This document shows positions 55,087-64,000 of a DNA stretch of 64,000 bases, in pieces; the stretch's first letter is position 1, and every line of letters begins with the position of its first letter. The position numbers and the translations under genes were made by a program. The notes under the pieces are model-generated. The model did not search any database. It was given only the letters and a program-made list of their open reading frames with translations, and had not been told where the DNA came from. The DNA lies in the NCBI RefSeq assembly GCF_005876985.1, contig NZ_VAHD01000001.1, positions 496,001-560,000 of the forward strand. The letters are read 5' to 3'. Origin of the DNA: Rhodoferax bucti (GTDB lineage Bacteria; Pseudomonadota; Gammaproteobacteria; Burkholderiales; Burkholderiaceae_C).

Positions 55087-56520
55087 TTAGCTCACTGCGC
55101 AAATCTTGAGCATATTGGTGCCGCCCGGAGCGCCCATGGGCTCGCCACAGGTAATGGCGTAAATGTCGCCCTTTTGCACAATGCTGCGGGTCTTGAGGTG
55201 CTTTTCGGCGTCCATCAAAGCGGTGTCGCGGTCTGCGCTGGTGCTCATCAGCAGGGGGCGCACGTTGCGGTACAGCGTCATCTTGCGCTGGGTGCTGACC
55301 TTGGGAGTCAAGGCATAAATCGGCACATGGATCAAATGGCGGCTCATCCACAGCGCGGTGCTGCCGCTGTCGGTCATGGCCACAATCGCTTTGGCACCCA
55401 AGTGGTGGGCCGTAAACAGTGCACCCATGGCGATGGACTGGTCAATGCGGGTGAAGGTTTTGCCGGTGAAGTCGGCATCCAGCTTGACCATCTCGCTGCC
55501 TTCGGCGGCGAGGCAAATCTTGGCCATTTCAATCACGGTTTCCAGCGGGTACTTGCCGGCAGCGGTTTCGGCCGACAGCATCACCGCGTCGGTGCCGTCC
55601 AACACCGCGTTGGCCACGTCGCTCACTTCGGCGCGGGTGGGCACCGGGTTGGTGATCATGGACTCCATCATCTGGGTGGCGGTGATGACTACTTTGTCGT
55701 GCTCACGGGCCAGCTTGATCATGCGCTTTTGCAGGGCGGGCACGGCGGCGTTGCCGACTTCCACCGCCAAGTCGCCCCGGGCGACCATGATGCCGTCAGA
55801 AGCCAGCAAAATTTCTTCCAGCTTGGGGATGGCCTCCGCGCGCTCGATCTTGGCGATCAGGCCGGGCTTGTGGTTGTATTCGGCTGCAGCCACGTTGCAC
55901 AGCTGGCGTGCCATTTCCATGTCCGTGGCGTTTTTGGGGAAGCTCACGGCCACGTAATCGGCCTGGAAGCTCATCGCAGTGCGGATGTCTTCCATGTCCT
56001 TGCCGGTCAGGGCGGGAGCGGTCAGGCCACCACCCTGCTTGTTGATGCCCTTGTTGTTGGACAACTCACCGCCCAGCTTCACGGTGGTGTGCACTTGGTC
56101 GCCAACCACGGCGTCCACGGTGATCACGATCAAACCGTCATTGAGCAACAGCACATCGCCGGCTTTGACTTCGCTGGGCAGGGACTTGTAGTCCAGGCCC
56201 ACGGCATCGATGTCACCCAGCTCGGTGCGGGCGGCGTCCAGGATGAACTTCTGACCTTGCTCCAAAAAGACCTTGCCTTCGGCGAACTTGCCGACGCGGA
56301 TCTTGGGGCCTTGCAAGTCGGCCATGATGGCCACTTCGCGGCCGGCACGCTGGGCGGCTTCACGCACCAAACGGGCACGGTCGATATGGTCTTGCGCCTT
56401 GCCGTGGCTGAAATTCAGCCGCACCACATTGACCCCTGCACGGATCATTTGCTCAAGGATGGCGGCATCGCTGGAAGCGGGGCCGAGGGTGGCAACAATT
56501 TTGGTGGCGCGGCGCGGCAT
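55087..56520 (-). CDS. pyk: Pyruvate kinase
   Basis: A 477-residue glycolytic enzyme. It starts MPRRATKIVATLGPASSD, and contains the active-site stretch IMVARGDLAVEVG and the magnesium-binding IAKIERAEAI. It converts PEP and ADP to pyruvate and ATP. It lies between pgk and fba, all reading leftwards. Confidence 0.97.
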   Translation of the reverse strand: MPRRATKIVATLGPASSDAAILEQMIRAGVNVVRLNFSHGKAQDHIDRARLVREAAQRAGREVAIMADLQGPKIRVGKFAEGKVFLEQGQKFILDAARTELGDIDAVGLDYKSLPSEVKAGDVLLLNDGLIVITVDAVVGDQVHTTVKLGGELSNNKGINKQGGGLTAPALTGKDMEDIRTAMSFQADYVAVSFPKNATDMEMARQLCNVAAAEYNHKPGLIAKIERAEAIPKLEEILLASDGIMVARGDLAVEVGNAAVPALQKRMIKLAREHDKVVITATQMMESMITNPVPTRAEVSDVANAVLDGTDAVMLSAETAAGKYPLETVIEMAKICLAAEGSEMVKLDADFTGKTFTRIDQSIAMGALFTAHHLGAKAIVAMTDSGSTALWMSRHLIHVPIYALTPKVSTQRKMTLYRNVRPLLMSTSADRDTALMDAEKHLKTRSIVQKGDIYAITCGEPMGAPGGTNMLKICAVS

Positions 56521-56624
56521 GAATCTGTCTCCTAGAGGTAGTTACCTATTTTCACACGCAAGCATGTATCTTGGTTACATGCCAGGCACAAGATACCCGC
56601 GTGCGGGTAAATACCTAGTTACCA

Positions 56625-56661
56625 ACAAAAAAGCACTTTTGATGATGCATCAAAAGTGCCT
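56625..56661 (-). terminator. Terminator after pgk
   Basis: Stem GCACTTTTGAT / ATCAAAAGTGC (56633-56643 with 56649-56659), with a T-run on the minus strand at the far side. Confidence 0.9.
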
Positions 56662-56708
56662 CTAGCGCTCGCCAATTCTGCGCGAGCAGATCCTATTTCA
56701 GGAGCAAA
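56658..56708 (-). repeat. Dispersed palindromic repeat, copy at the pgk stop
   Basis: On the minus strand TTTGCTCCTGAAATAGGATC begins at the pgk stop, followed by TGCTCGCGCAG and GCGAGCGCTAGAGGC. Shares the TTTGCT lead, the GCTCGCGCA core and the GCGCTAGAG end with other copies. Confidence 0.7.
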
Positions 56709-57902
56709 TTAAACGGCTGCGCGCTTGCCCAGAATCTCAAAGGCCGGCAGGGTCTTGCCTTCCAGCACCTCCAAGAAGGCGCCGCCACCGGTGGAGATGT
56801 AGCCCACCTGCTTCTCGATGCCGTACTTGGCAATCGCGGCCAGGGTGTCGCCACCACCGGCAATGCTGAAGGCATCGCTCTCGGCAATCGCCTGGGCAAT
56901 CACCTTGGTGCCGTTCTCAAACGCGGCAAACTCAAACACGCCGACGGGGCCGTTCCACACGATGGTGCCGGCCTTCTTGAGCTGGTCGGCCAAGGTCTGG
57001 GCCGTTTGGGGGCCGATGTCCAGAATCAGGTCGTCGTCGGCCACATCCGTCGCAGCCTTGATGGTGGCAGGCGCATCGGCGGCAAAGGTTTTGGCGGTCA
57101 CCACATCGGTCGGGATGGGCACGGCCGCGCCCCGCGCTTTCATGGCTTCGATGACGGCCGTGGCTTCCGCCAGCAAATCAGGCTCAGCCAGGCTCTTGCC
57201 GATTTTCAAACCGGCGGCCAGCATGAAGGTATTGGCAATGCCACCGCCCACGATGAGCTGGTCCACATTGGCCGCCAGGCTCTTGAGGATGGTGAGCTTG
57301 GTCGACACTTTGGAGCCGGCCACGATAGCCACCAAGGGGCGCTTGGGCGCCAGCAGGGCTTTGGAGATGGCGTCCATTTCAGCCGCCAACAAAGGGCCCG
57401 CGCAAGCAACCGGTGCGAACTGGGCGATGCCGTAAGTCGAAGCTTCCGCGCGGTGGGCGGTGCCAAAAGCGTCGTGCACAAAAATGTCGCACAGCGCGGC
57501 CATTTTCTTGGCCAAGTCTTCGTTGTTCTTTTTCTCGCCCTTGTTGACGCGGCAGTTTTCCAGCATCACCAATTGGCCGGGGGCCACGGTCACGCCGTCG
57601 GTCCAGTTCGCCAGCACGGCGATCTCGCGGCCCATCAGCTCGCCCATACGTTTCGCCACGGGAGCCAAAGAGTCTTCGGGCTTGAACTCGCCTTCGGTGG
57701 GACGACCCAGGTGGCTGGTGACCATGACAGCGGCACCGGCTTTCAGGGCCATCTCGATACAAGGAATGCTGGCGCGGATGCGGGTGTCTTCGGTAATAAC
57801 ACCGGCGTCATCTTGCGGGACGTTCAAGTCAGCACGGATAAACACGCGCTTGCCAGCGACTTGGCCTTGGGCCACCAGATCGGAGAAACGGATCACTTGC
57901 AT
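56709..57902 (-). CDS. pgk: Phosphoglycerate kinase
   Basis: A 397-residue glycolytic kinase. The N-terminal substrate site reads [14 protein letters not shown] and [10 protein letters not shown], and the nucleotide end has GGGDTLAAI and STGGGAFLE. First of the pgk-pyk-fba series, each gene having its own terminator. Confidence 0.97.
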   Translation of the reverse strand: MQVIRFSDLVAQGQVAGKRVFIRADLNVPQDDAGVITEDTRIRASIPCIEMALKAGAAVMVTSHLGRPTEGEFKPEDSLAPVAKRMGELMGREIAVLANWTDGVTVAPGQLVMLENCRVNKGEKKNNEDLAKKMAALCDIFVHDAFGTAHRAEASTYGIAQFAPVACAGPLLAAEMDAISKALLAPKRPLVAIVAGSKVSTKLTILKSLAANVDQLIVGGGIANTFMLAAGLKIGKSLAEPDLLAEATAVIEAMKARGAAVPIPTDVVTAKTFAADAPATIKAATDVADDDLILDIGPQTAQTLADQLKKAGTIVWNGPVGVFEFAAFENGTKVIAQAIAESDAFSIAGGGDTLAAIAKYGIEKQVGYISTGGGAFLEVLEGKTLPAFEILGKRAAV

Positions 57903-58129
57903 GGGGAAAAACCTCGGAAGAGTGGAAATGAATTAAGGCGCACAGCCCGCGCGGCGCGGCAACAGCCCGCATTGTAGAAGTGCCCACCACGCCAGCGCCT
58001 CGTAACGGCAACGTACCGCCCACACCACTGGCGCGGGGGAGCTGTTTCAGCGCAGGGCCGCCCCAAGCTGAAACCGCACCCCTTGGGGGGCAGCGACCCG
58101 CGCAGCGGTGGAGCGTGGGGGCCATGCCT
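57903..58129. other. Intergenic region between azlD and pgk with a GC-rich repeat
   Basis: 227 bp without a gene. Around 58045-58110 an imperfect inverted repeat (GGGCCGCCCCAAG, then CCCCTTGGGGGGCAGC) and the following GACCCGCGCAGCGG resemble a GC-rich intergenic repeat I associate with Comamonadaceae genomes. The pgk ribosome site lies at the left end. Confidence 0.5.
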
Positions 58130-58489
58130 TCACCAACCGAGGCCGATGTGCAGCGGCAGGTACACCACCATGCCCGACAGAATGGTGCCCAATACCGCCT
58201 GCCCTTGCCCGCGCCGCCAGAAAAAATACGCCAGCCCGCCAGCCACGGCATAGAGGCGCGCATCTTTCAGCGTGTGGATCATCTGGCCCTGCAGCATCAC
58301 AATTTCCGGCACGATCACGGCCGACAGGGCCGCAATCGGTGCGTACTGCAAGCCACGCTGCGCCCAAGTGGGCAGCGTCCACTCTTTGTCCAGAATAAAG
58401 AAAAACGAGCGGGCCACTACCGTCACACAAGCCAGGCCCAAAATGGTGAGCAGCGTCCAGCTATCGGTCTCGCCCAGCAACCAACTCAT
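58130..58489 (-). CDS. azlD: AzlD-family branched-chain amino acid export subunit
   Basis: A 119-residue protein with three to four hydrophobic segments, starting MSWLLGETDSWTLLTILGLA. AzlD works with AzlC to export branched-chain amino acids or analogues. The ATG at 58489 overlaps the azlC stop (ATGA); a longer upstream frame is only the azlC gene in another frame. Confidence 0.9.
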   Translation of the reverse strand: MSWLLGETDSWTLLTILGLACVTVVARSFFFILDKEWTLPTWAQRGLQYAPIAALSAVIVPEIVMLQGQMIHTLKDARLYAVAGGLAYFFWRRGQGQAVLGTILSGMVVYLPLHIGLGW

Positions 58490-59229
58490 GGCGCAGCCTC
58501 CCCGGTATCGGCGCCAGCAGAGCGGTTCGCCTCCAGGAGCAGACACACCGCCACGGCTGCGGCAATCGCCACCAGGATATTGAGCTTGAGCGGCAGGGCA
58601 AATGCCGCCACCGCCGCGGACCCGGCCACGCCCGCCGACACCCAGCGCATGCGGGTATTGGCCAGCGAGGCCAACATGCCCACCAACGCCAGAATGCCCG
58701 CAAAACCCAGCCCCCACGCCGTCGGCACAAAATTCGCCAGCACCACGCCGACCACACTGCTACCGACCCAGCTGGCCCAGTTGATGCCGCCATTGCCCGC
58801 GAGATAAGCCATTTGCGCCTGCTTCTGCGCCGCATCCACGCCCGGCTGGGGGTAGCGCTTGGTGAACAGCACATAGGTCAAATCAGCCGACAAGTAGCCG
58901 GTAATAAGGCGCTGCCACCGCGGCAGGTGCATGAGGTAGGGGCGCAAATGCGCGCTGAAGACCACAAAACGTAGGTTCACGCAAAACCCGGTGGCCAGAA
59001 TCACCCACATCGGCGCACCCGCCTGGATGAGCGGCATGGCCGCGAGCTGGGAACTGCCGGCGAACACGGTGGTGGCCATCAGCAACGCTTCCACGGTGCT
59101 GAGGCCAGACTTGACCATGGCCACGCCCGTCATCAAGCCCCAGGCCGCGATGCCGGGCGCCACACCCGCCATCTCGGCAAAGCCACGCCGGTATTCCGGA
59201 TGGCGGCGGTTGGCGGGCAGGAAAAACAT
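58486..59229 (-). CDS. azlC: AzlC-family branched-chain amino acid exporter subunit
   Basis: A 247-residue inner membrane protein with the family start RGFAEMAGVAPGIAAWGLMTG and the motif ATTVFAGSSQLAA. Its start overlaps the fmt stop (ATGA) and its stop overlaps azlD, so it belongs to the def-fmt-azlC-azlD transcript. Coupling of an exporter to formylation genes is probably historical. Confidence 0.92.
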   Translation of the reverse strand: MFFLPANRRHPEYRRGFAEMAGVAPGIAAWGLMTGVAMVKSGLSTVEALLMATTVFAGSSQLAAMPLIQAGAPMWVILATGFCVNLRFVVFSAHLRPYLMHLPRWQRLITGYLSADLTYVLFTKRYPQPGVDAAQKQAQMAYLAGNGGINWASWVGSSVVGVVLANFVPTAWGLGFAGILALVGMLASLANTRMRWVSAGVAGSAAVAAFALPLKLNILVAIAAAVAVCLLLEANRSAGADTGEAAP

Positions 59230-60257
59230 CAGGCCGCAGACGCTGGCGAGGGCAGCACGTCGAATTGCATGCCCACCTCCAGCGGCATGCCACGCACGAA
59301 GTCGGACACCGGCATGCGCTTGCCACCGGGGCGTTGCAGCTCGGTGAGAAGCACTACGGAATTCATAGCAGCTACCGCAATACCATCGGGCGCTACCGCC
59401 ACTATTTGCCCAGAAACGCCGGTAGCATCGCCACTCCCGACCCGGGCGCCCCAGACCTTGATGGTTTCGCCCTGCAGCACAGCCGTTGCCCCCGGAAAGG
59501 GGTTGAACGCCCGGATGCGGCGCACGATGCCAACCGCGTCGTCCGTCCAGCGGATCGGGGCTTCTTCTTTCTCAATCTTGTGCGCGTACGTCACGCCCTC
59601 TGCCGGCTGCGGCACGGGCGTCAAGGCGCCTTGCGTGGCGAGATCCAGCGTGTACACGATCATGCGGGCACCCAAAGCGGCCACTTTGTCGTGCAGGGTG
59701 GCGGTGGTGTCGTCCCCAGCGATCGGCAGCGCTTCTTTGAGCAGCATGTCGCCGGTGTCCAGGCCCACATCCATCTGCATGATGGTGACGCCGGTATCCG
59801 TATCTCCCACTTCAATGGCACGGTGAATCGGCGCGGCACCGCGCCAGCGCGGCAGCAAGGAGCCGTGGATATTCAGGCAACCGTAGCGCGCGCGGCCATC
59901 CGCATGGGGGGCTGCCATGTCGTCCAGCACCCATTGCGGCAAGATGAGGCCATACGCGGCCACCACCATCACATCGGCCTGCGCGTCCGCCATCGCCCGG
60001 CGCGCGGCGGCTGCATCCTCCGGGTACTTGCCATCCAGGCGCAAGCTGCGAGGCTGCGCCACGGGAATGCCGTGTTCCAGCGCAAACTGCTTCACCGCAG
60101 AGGCCTGCAGTTTCATGCCCCGGCCGGCCGGGCGGTCCGGCTGGCTCATTACCAAAGCAATGGTGTGGCCGGCGGCATGCAGCTCTGCCAAGGCCAGCCG
60201 GGCGAACTCCGGCGTGCCGGCAAAAATGACACGCAAGGGGCGCTGCGCGGCCGGCAC
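59229..60257 (-). CDS. fmt: Methionyl-tRNA formyltransferase
   Basis: A 342-residue enzyme that formylates initiator Met-tRNA. Seen: [18 protein letters not shown] at the N-terminus and the folate/catalytic stretch [20 protein letters not shown] (given as [14 protein letters not shown]), then the C-terminal OB domain. Directly abuts def upstream and overlaps azlC downstream. Confidence 0.97.
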   Translation of the reverse strand: MPAAQRPLRVIFAGTPEFARLALAELHAAGHTIALVMSQPDRPAGRGMKLQASAVKQFALEHGIPVAQPRSLRLDGKYPEDAAAARRAMADAQADVMVVAAYGLILPQWVLDDMAAPHADGRARYGCLNIHGSLLPRWRGAAPIHRAIEVGDTDTGVTIMQMDVGLDTGDMLLKEALPIAGDDTTATLHDKVAALGARMIVYTLDLATQGALTPVPQPAEGVTYAHKIEKEEAPIRWTDDAVGIVRRIRAFNPFPGATAVLQGETIKVWGARVGSGDATGVSGQIVAVAPDGIAVAAMNSVVLLTELQRPGGKRMPVSDFVRGMPLEVGMQFDVLPSPASAA

Positions 60258-60767
60258 TTAGCGTGCTTCCTCGCGCTTGGCCTTGATCAGCTTGGTTTTG
60301 ATACGGTTGCGCTTGAGGGGCGACAGGTATTCCACAAACACCTTGCCCATCAAGTGGTCCATCTCGTGCTGGATGCACACGGCCAGCAAGCCGTCTGCCT
60401 CAATCACGCGGCTCTGCCCGTTGGCGTCCAGCGCCTTGCAATGCACCGCGTCGAACCGGGTCACCCCGTCGTAGATACCGGGCACCGACAAGCAGCCCTC
60501 TTCGTTGAGGTGGGTGGTCGGGCTGGTCCACACCAGCTCGGGGTTGATCAGGACCAGGGGCTGATCGCGGTCTTCGGACACATCGATCACGATGACGCGC
60601 TCATGGACATCGATCTGGCTGGCGGCCAGTCCGATGCCTTTGGCGTCATACATGGTTTCGAACATGTCGGCGGTCAGTTGGCGGATGCGGTCGTCCACAC
60701 TGCTGACGGGCTTGGCCACGGTGTGCAGGCGGGGATCGGGATAACAAAGAATGGGAAGTAGAGCCAT
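60258..60767 (-). CDS. def: Peptide deformylase
   Basis: A 169-residue metalloenzyme with all three motifs: [16 protein letters not shown] and HEMDHLMGK (Cys and two His bind the metal, Glu is catalytic). It starts [15 protein letters not shown] at 60767; the longer frame to 60851 is rejected because it overlaps the divergent LysM gene leader. Removes the formyl group that Fmt adds. Confidence 0.96.
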   Translation of the reverse strand: MALLPILCYPDPRLHTVAKPVSSVDDRIRQLTADMFETMYDAKGIGLAASQIDVHERVIVIDVSEDRDQPLVLINPELVWTSPTTHLNEEGCLSVPGIYDGVTRFDAVHCKALDANGQSRVIEADGLLAVCIQHEMDHLMGKVFVEYLSPLKRNRIKTKLIKAKREEAR

Positions 60768-60908
60768 GAATGCTGCCTTGGAGATGTGGGTATTTTCGCC
60801 ACTTTTACGCTTGCTTGCATTACAGGGCGGCCAAAATCGTTGCTGAATCAAGGGCTTGAGCGCAAAATCGCGCGTAAATTATCAAGTTCACACTCTGATT
60901 TGCACCCT

Positions 60909-62126
60909 ATGACGAAACACCTAATGGCGAAATCCCGCCTAGCCATTGCGGCTTTGGCTGCACTGGCGGGCACGCTGGCCACTTCCGCCACCTGGGCACA
61001 GAATTTTCCGATCACTGCGGGGCAACGCGAAACCGCCAAGGCAGTCGCCCAAAAGGGTGTTCCTTTGAGTGAGCTGGCAGCCAACGCACCGGAGCGCTAC
61101 ACCGTCAAGAGTGGTGACACCTTGTGGGGCATTTCGACCCTCTTCCTCAAAAGCCCATGGCGCTGGCCCGAGCTGTGGGGCATGAACCTGGACGACATCA
61201 AAAACCCGCACCGCATCTACCCGGGGCAAATCCTCGTGCTGGAGCGCTCCAACGGGCTGGCCACCCTGAAGGTGCTGGGTAGCGCCACGGATGAGCCGGC
61301 CCCCGTCAACACCGTGCGCGTCAGCCCGCGCACCCGCTTTGAGACCCTGCCTGATTTCGCCCTGCCGGCCTTGCGCACCAGCGTGATCGAAGCCTTTTTG
61401 GCCGAGCCGATGATTGTGGATGCCGCCGGACTCAGCGCTGCCGCCCGCATCGTGGCGACCCAGGAAGAGCGCGTGCTGCTTGCCCGGGGTGACCGCGCGT
61501 ATGCCCGCGGAACCGAATCCCCCTTGCTGGACAACCAAGGCAAGGAACAGCTATTCCGCGTGTTCCGCAACGCCACACCGCTCAAAGATCCCGGCACCGG
61601 AGAGGTACTGGGCTATGAGGCGCAGTACGTTGGCAAAGCATCTCTGGCACGCAGCGAGACCACTGCGGATGTGATCGGCTCTGAGGGCACCACCGTCAGC
61701 GCCGTGGTGCCCGCCACCATCGACATTATTTCGGCCAAAGAAGAAATGCGCGTCGGCGACCGCCTGCTGCCCGAGCCGCCCAAGCAGTTCGCCAGCTACA
61801 CCCCCCACGCACCGGAAGGCAAAGTGGCCGGGCGCATTGTCTCGGTGTACGGCAGCACGTCCATCGTCAATGCCTCCCAAAACCAAGTGGTGGCCATCAA
61901 CCTCGGCTTGCGCGATGGCATCGAGCGCGGCCATGTGCTGGCGATCCAGAAGGACGGTGCCCGCATTGTGGACAAATCGGATGCCACCCGTCCGCTGATG
62001 AAACTGCCGGATGAGCGCAACGGCTTGTTGATGGTCTTCAGCACCTACGAACGCCTGTCGTACGCCCTGATTCTTGAAATTACGGATGGCGTGCGCATTG
62101 GGGACCGGTTGGTGTCGCCCCGCTAA
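60909..62126 (+). CDS. Exported LysM-domain protein
   Basis: A 405-residue exported protein. The start MTKHLMAKSRLAIAALAALA gives a signal peptide cut near TWAQ. A LysM peptidoglycan-binding domain lies at about residues 60-115 (YTVKSGDTLWGISTLFL, YPGQILVLE). The remaining 280 residues form a conserved uncharacterised region. Position divergent from def and upstream of dprA is a common order in related genomes. Probably acts at the cell wall; exact role unknown. Confidence 0.88.
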   Translation: MTKHLMAKSRLAIAALAALAGTLATSATWAQNFPITAGQRETAKAVAQKGVPLSELAANAPERYTVKSGDTLWGISTLFLKSPWRWPELWGMNLDDIKNPHRIYPGQILVLERSNGLATLKVLGSATDEPAPVNTVRVSPRTRFETLPDFALPALRTSVIEAFLAEPMIVDAAGLSAAARIVATQEERVLLARGDRAYARGTESPLLDNQGKEQLFRVFRNATPLKDPGTGEVLGYEAQYVGKASLARSETTADVIGSEGTTVSAVVPATIDIISAKEEMRVGDRLLPEPPKQFASYTPHAPEGKVAGRIVSVYGSTSIVNASQNQVVAINLGLRDGIERGHVLAIQKDGARIVDKSDATRPLMKLPDERNGLLMVFSTYERLSYALILEITDGVRIGDRLVSPR

Positions 62127-62141
62127 ACCCTAGGCAACGCC

Positions 62142-63308
62142 TTGGAAGCGTCGGAATTACAAGGTTGGCTCCGCCTGGGGCTGACCGATGGCGTGGGTGA
62201 CGTCACCGCACGCACCCTGCTGCAGCACTTTGGCTTGCCCGAAGCCATTTTTCAAGCGACCGAAGCCGAACTCTCCCGGTGCGTCACCGCCCGGCAAACC
62301 CAGGCACTTTTGCGCGTCCCTGAAGGGCTGAAGCATCTGCTGGAAAGCACCCTCCAGTGGCTCCAAGACGACCCCAGCCGTCGACGCATCCTCACCCTGG
62401 GCGATGCAGACTATCCCGCAGCCCTGCTGGACACCGAAGACCCGCCCTTGATGCTCTACGCCTTGGGTCGGGTAGAGGGCTTGGCAGACCACTTTGCGCG
62501 CTGTGCCAGCACCGGTATTGCCATCGTCGGCAGCCGCAACCCCACGCCCCAGGGCGTGCAAAACGCGCGGCAATTTGCCGAGGCGCTTGGGCAAGCAGGG
62601 TTGACCGTCGTATCCGGGCTGGCACTGGGTATTGATGGCGCGGCCCACGAAGGCGCCTTGGCGGGTTATGCATCGTCCGGCCTTGCCACGATTGCCGTGG
62701 TGGGTACCGGCTTGGACCGGGTCTACCCCAAGAGCCATCGCGACTTGGCGCACCAGATTTGCGACCAGGGCTTGCTGCTCAGTGAATATCCGCTGGGCAC
62801 CCCACCGTTGTCTGCCAATTTCCCCAAACGTAACCGCATCATTTCCGGGTTATGCAAAGGCACATTGGTGGTGGAAGCTGCTTTGAAATCAGGCTCCCTC
62901 ATTACCGCGCGATTGGCGGTCGAGCAAGGCAAAGATGTCTTCGCGATTCCAGGCTCCATCCACGCCACGCAGGCCCGGGGCTGCCACGCACTCATCAAGC
63001 AAGGCGCCAAGCTGGTGGAGTCTGCAGAAGACATTCTGGAAGAGCTGGACCTCAGCGCGGTTGCGCATCCGGCTGCTGATGCGTCCGGCCATGGCGAGCC
63101 ACATCCATCGCCCGCTGAATCCTCGCTTTCCAGTCTGGAGAGGGGCTTACTGGACAGCATGGGCTTCGACCCCTGCGGTCTGGATGCCATTCAGGCACGC
63201 AGCGGGATGGACACCGCCACCTTGCAGGCCTTGCTGATGGGCTTGGAACTCGCCGGCTGGCTAGCACGGCTACCCGGCGGCAAGTTTCAGCGCCTGGGAC
63301 GCTGCTGA
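62142..63308 (+). CDS. dprA: DNA-processing protein DprA
   Basis: A 388-residue protein that loads RecA on incoming single strands during transformation. The Rossmann-like core is clear: AIVGSRNPTPQGVQNA, GLALGIDGAAHEGAL and FPKRNRIISGLCKGTLVVEA. A winged-helix C-terminal domain (GLLDSMGFDPCGLDAIQARSG) is present. The TTG at 62142, 15 bp after the LysM stop, gives MEASELQGWLRLGLTDGVG, a typical start. Confidence 0.95.
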   Translation: MEASELQGWLRLGLTDGVGDVTARTLLQHFGLPEAIFQATEAELSRCVTARQTQALLRVPEGLKHLLESTLQWLQDDPSRRRILTLGDADYPAALLDTEDPPLMLYALGRVEGLADHFARCASTGIAIVGSRNPTPQGVQNARQFAEALGQAGLTVVSGLALGIDGAAHEGALAGYASSGLATIAVVGTGLDRVYPKSHRDLAHQICDQGLLLSEYPLGTPPLSANFPKRNRIISGLCKGTLVVEAALKSGSLITARLAVEQGKDVFAIPGSIHATQARGCHALIKQGAKLVESAEDILEELDLSAVAHPAADASGHGEPHPSPAESSLSSLERGLLDSMGFDPCGLDAIQARSGMDTATLQALLMGLELAGWLARLPGGKFQRLGRC

Positions 63309-63395
63309 AACTCCAAACGCCAGCCAAAACCCAGAAAAGAGGGGCAGTTCAGACCCGCAGACGGCGGCGGTTTTTTCTGCGATATATTGGCTTCC

Positions 63396-63893
63396 ATGTT
63401 TGAAGTCCTCGCCTTTGTTTACGAAAACTACTACGCCGAAGATGCCTGCCCCGAGCCGGCACATCTGCAGCGCAAACTGCAAGCGGTGGGCTTTGAAGCC
63501 GATGAAGTCACCGAGGCCATGGACTGGCTGAACGGCCTCTCCAGCGCGGCCCGCTTTGCCCGGCCCATGGCTACGGATTTACCGACGGTGGTGCACAGCA
63601 CATGGTTGCATTTGCCCGCGCCCGGCAGCATACGGGTGTATTCCGTGCCCGAACAAAACCACCTCGGCGCCCAATGCCTGGGCTACCTGAGTTTTATGGA
63701 CGCCGCGGGGGTGCTCCCCGCTCACATCCGCGAGGTCGTCATGGACCGCGCCATGGCCACTCCACGTGCGCCGGTAGCGCTGGAGGACTTGAAAATCATC
63801 ATCCTGATGGTGTTCTGGTCGTTCGGCCAGGAGCCCAACGCACTGGTGCTGGACGAACTGTGTGACGATGCAGGACACCGTATCGCCCACTGA
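63396..63893 (+). CDS. smg: DUF494 family protein Smg
   Basis: A 165-residue protein matching Smg, usually found after dprA. It starts MFEVLAFVYENYYAEDACPE and ends in VLDELCDDAGHRIAH. The ATG at 63396 is preferred over a TTG three codons earlier. The molecular function is not established. Confidence 0.92.
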   Translation: MFEVLAFVYENYYAEDACPEPAHLQRKLQAVGFEADEVTEAMDWLNGLSSAARFARPMATDLPTVVHSTWLHLPAPGSIRVYSVPEQNHLGAQCLGYLSFMDAAGVLPAHIREVVMDRAMATPRAPVALEDLKIIILMVFWSFGQEPNALVLDELCDDAGHRIAH

Positions 63894-63911
63894 GGGCTGC
63901 ACCCACCGGGT

Positions 63912-64000
63912 TTAGCTGAGCAGTCGCTCCGGGTTGGCTTCCAGCTTGGCCAGTGCATCCCGCGTGGCGCGCACCGTCAACGCTTCTTCTTCCTGCGGCA
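63912..64000 (-). CDS. C-terminal end of a gene running beyond the window
   Basis: The last 28 codons of a minus-strand frame ending in ALAKLEANPERLLS-stop, with codon use like the neighbours. It converges on smg. Too short to assign. Confidence 0.5.
   Translation of the reverse strand, partial: PQEEEALTVRATRDALAKLEANPERLLS

Larger units (their letters stand above)
56521..56708. other. Intergenic region between pgk and pyk
   Basis: 188 bp without a gene. From right to left it has a dispersed repeat after the pgk stop, the pgk terminator, a small stem TACCCGC / GCGGGTA near 56594-56609 and the pyk leader with an AGGAGA ribosome site (minus strand). Confidence 0.7.

Noticed and set aside
54976-56535. 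519-codon plus-strand frame opposite pyk
   Set aside because: Shadow of pyruvate kinase; composition of Gly, His, Val and Gln with no motif.
59360-59385. Possible repeat fragment inside fmt
   Set aside because: Only ATAGCAGCTA is shared, too short to separate from chance.
59265-60761. 498-codon plus-strand frame across fmt and def
   Set aside because: Spans two overlapping conserved genes on the other strand; no domain recognised.

Overview
The window comes from a high-GC betaproteobacterium. Family-level resemblance and gene order (uvrA divergent from an MFS gene and ssb; pgk-pyk-fba-purC; def-fmt; dprA-smg) suggest a Comamonadaceae member of the Rhodoferax type. That placement is from memory of the families, not from a search. 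Most of the sequence is dense chromosomal housekeeping DNA, broken by four accessory blocks.

Layout: 1-1687, start of a proton-translocating transhydrogenase operon (pntAA-pntAB-pntB, minus strand). 1811-3523, NudJ-like Nudix hydrolase and MnmA. 3653-17412, a complete Lap-type surface adhesion system: small conserved protein, type I secretion ATPase and adaptor, LuxR-type regulator, a 1457-residue adhesin with a LapG-type TAAG cleavage motif, then LapD-like c-di-GMP receptor and LapG-like protease on the other strand, and a TolC-like outer membrane protein with an extra C-terminal domain. 17513-23369, ssb, an MFS exporter and uvrA. The uvrA 5' end is duplicated (108-bp perfect direct repeat) around an AT-richer insert carrying one lipoprotein gene.

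23441-32399 is a type I restriction-modification island (YgjP-like metallopeptidase, hsdR, hsdS, hsdM). Between hsdR and hsdS, on the opposite strand, sits a cassette of a HipA-like kinase, a HipA-N-plus-HIRAN protein and a small ORF. This looks like a split HipA-type module and is the best candidate for an under-described system. 32524-36991 is a sigma-54 activator divergent from an aldehyde dehydrogenase and a DUF779 gene, with a sigma-54 promoter and a pair of nested hairpins whose loops are inverted copies of each other.

37088-44472 holds pyrF, a uracil-DNA glycosylase-like gene, rimI-tsaB, dacB, tsaC and purE-purK. 44510-52827 holds a thioredoxin/TPR protein, then a two-component system followed by an ABC importer with two ATPase genes; it lies between purE and purC and may be an insertion into an older pur block. 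52834-57902 is purC, fba, pyk and pgk with clear terminators. 58130-60767 is def-fmt-azlC-azlD, and 60909-64000 holds a LysM protein, dprA, smg and a cut gene end.

A dispersed palindromic repeat family occurs at least five times next to stop codons in a fixed orientation, and apparently once, in frame, inside uvrA. No tRNA, rRNA, CRISPR array or transposase gene was seen.
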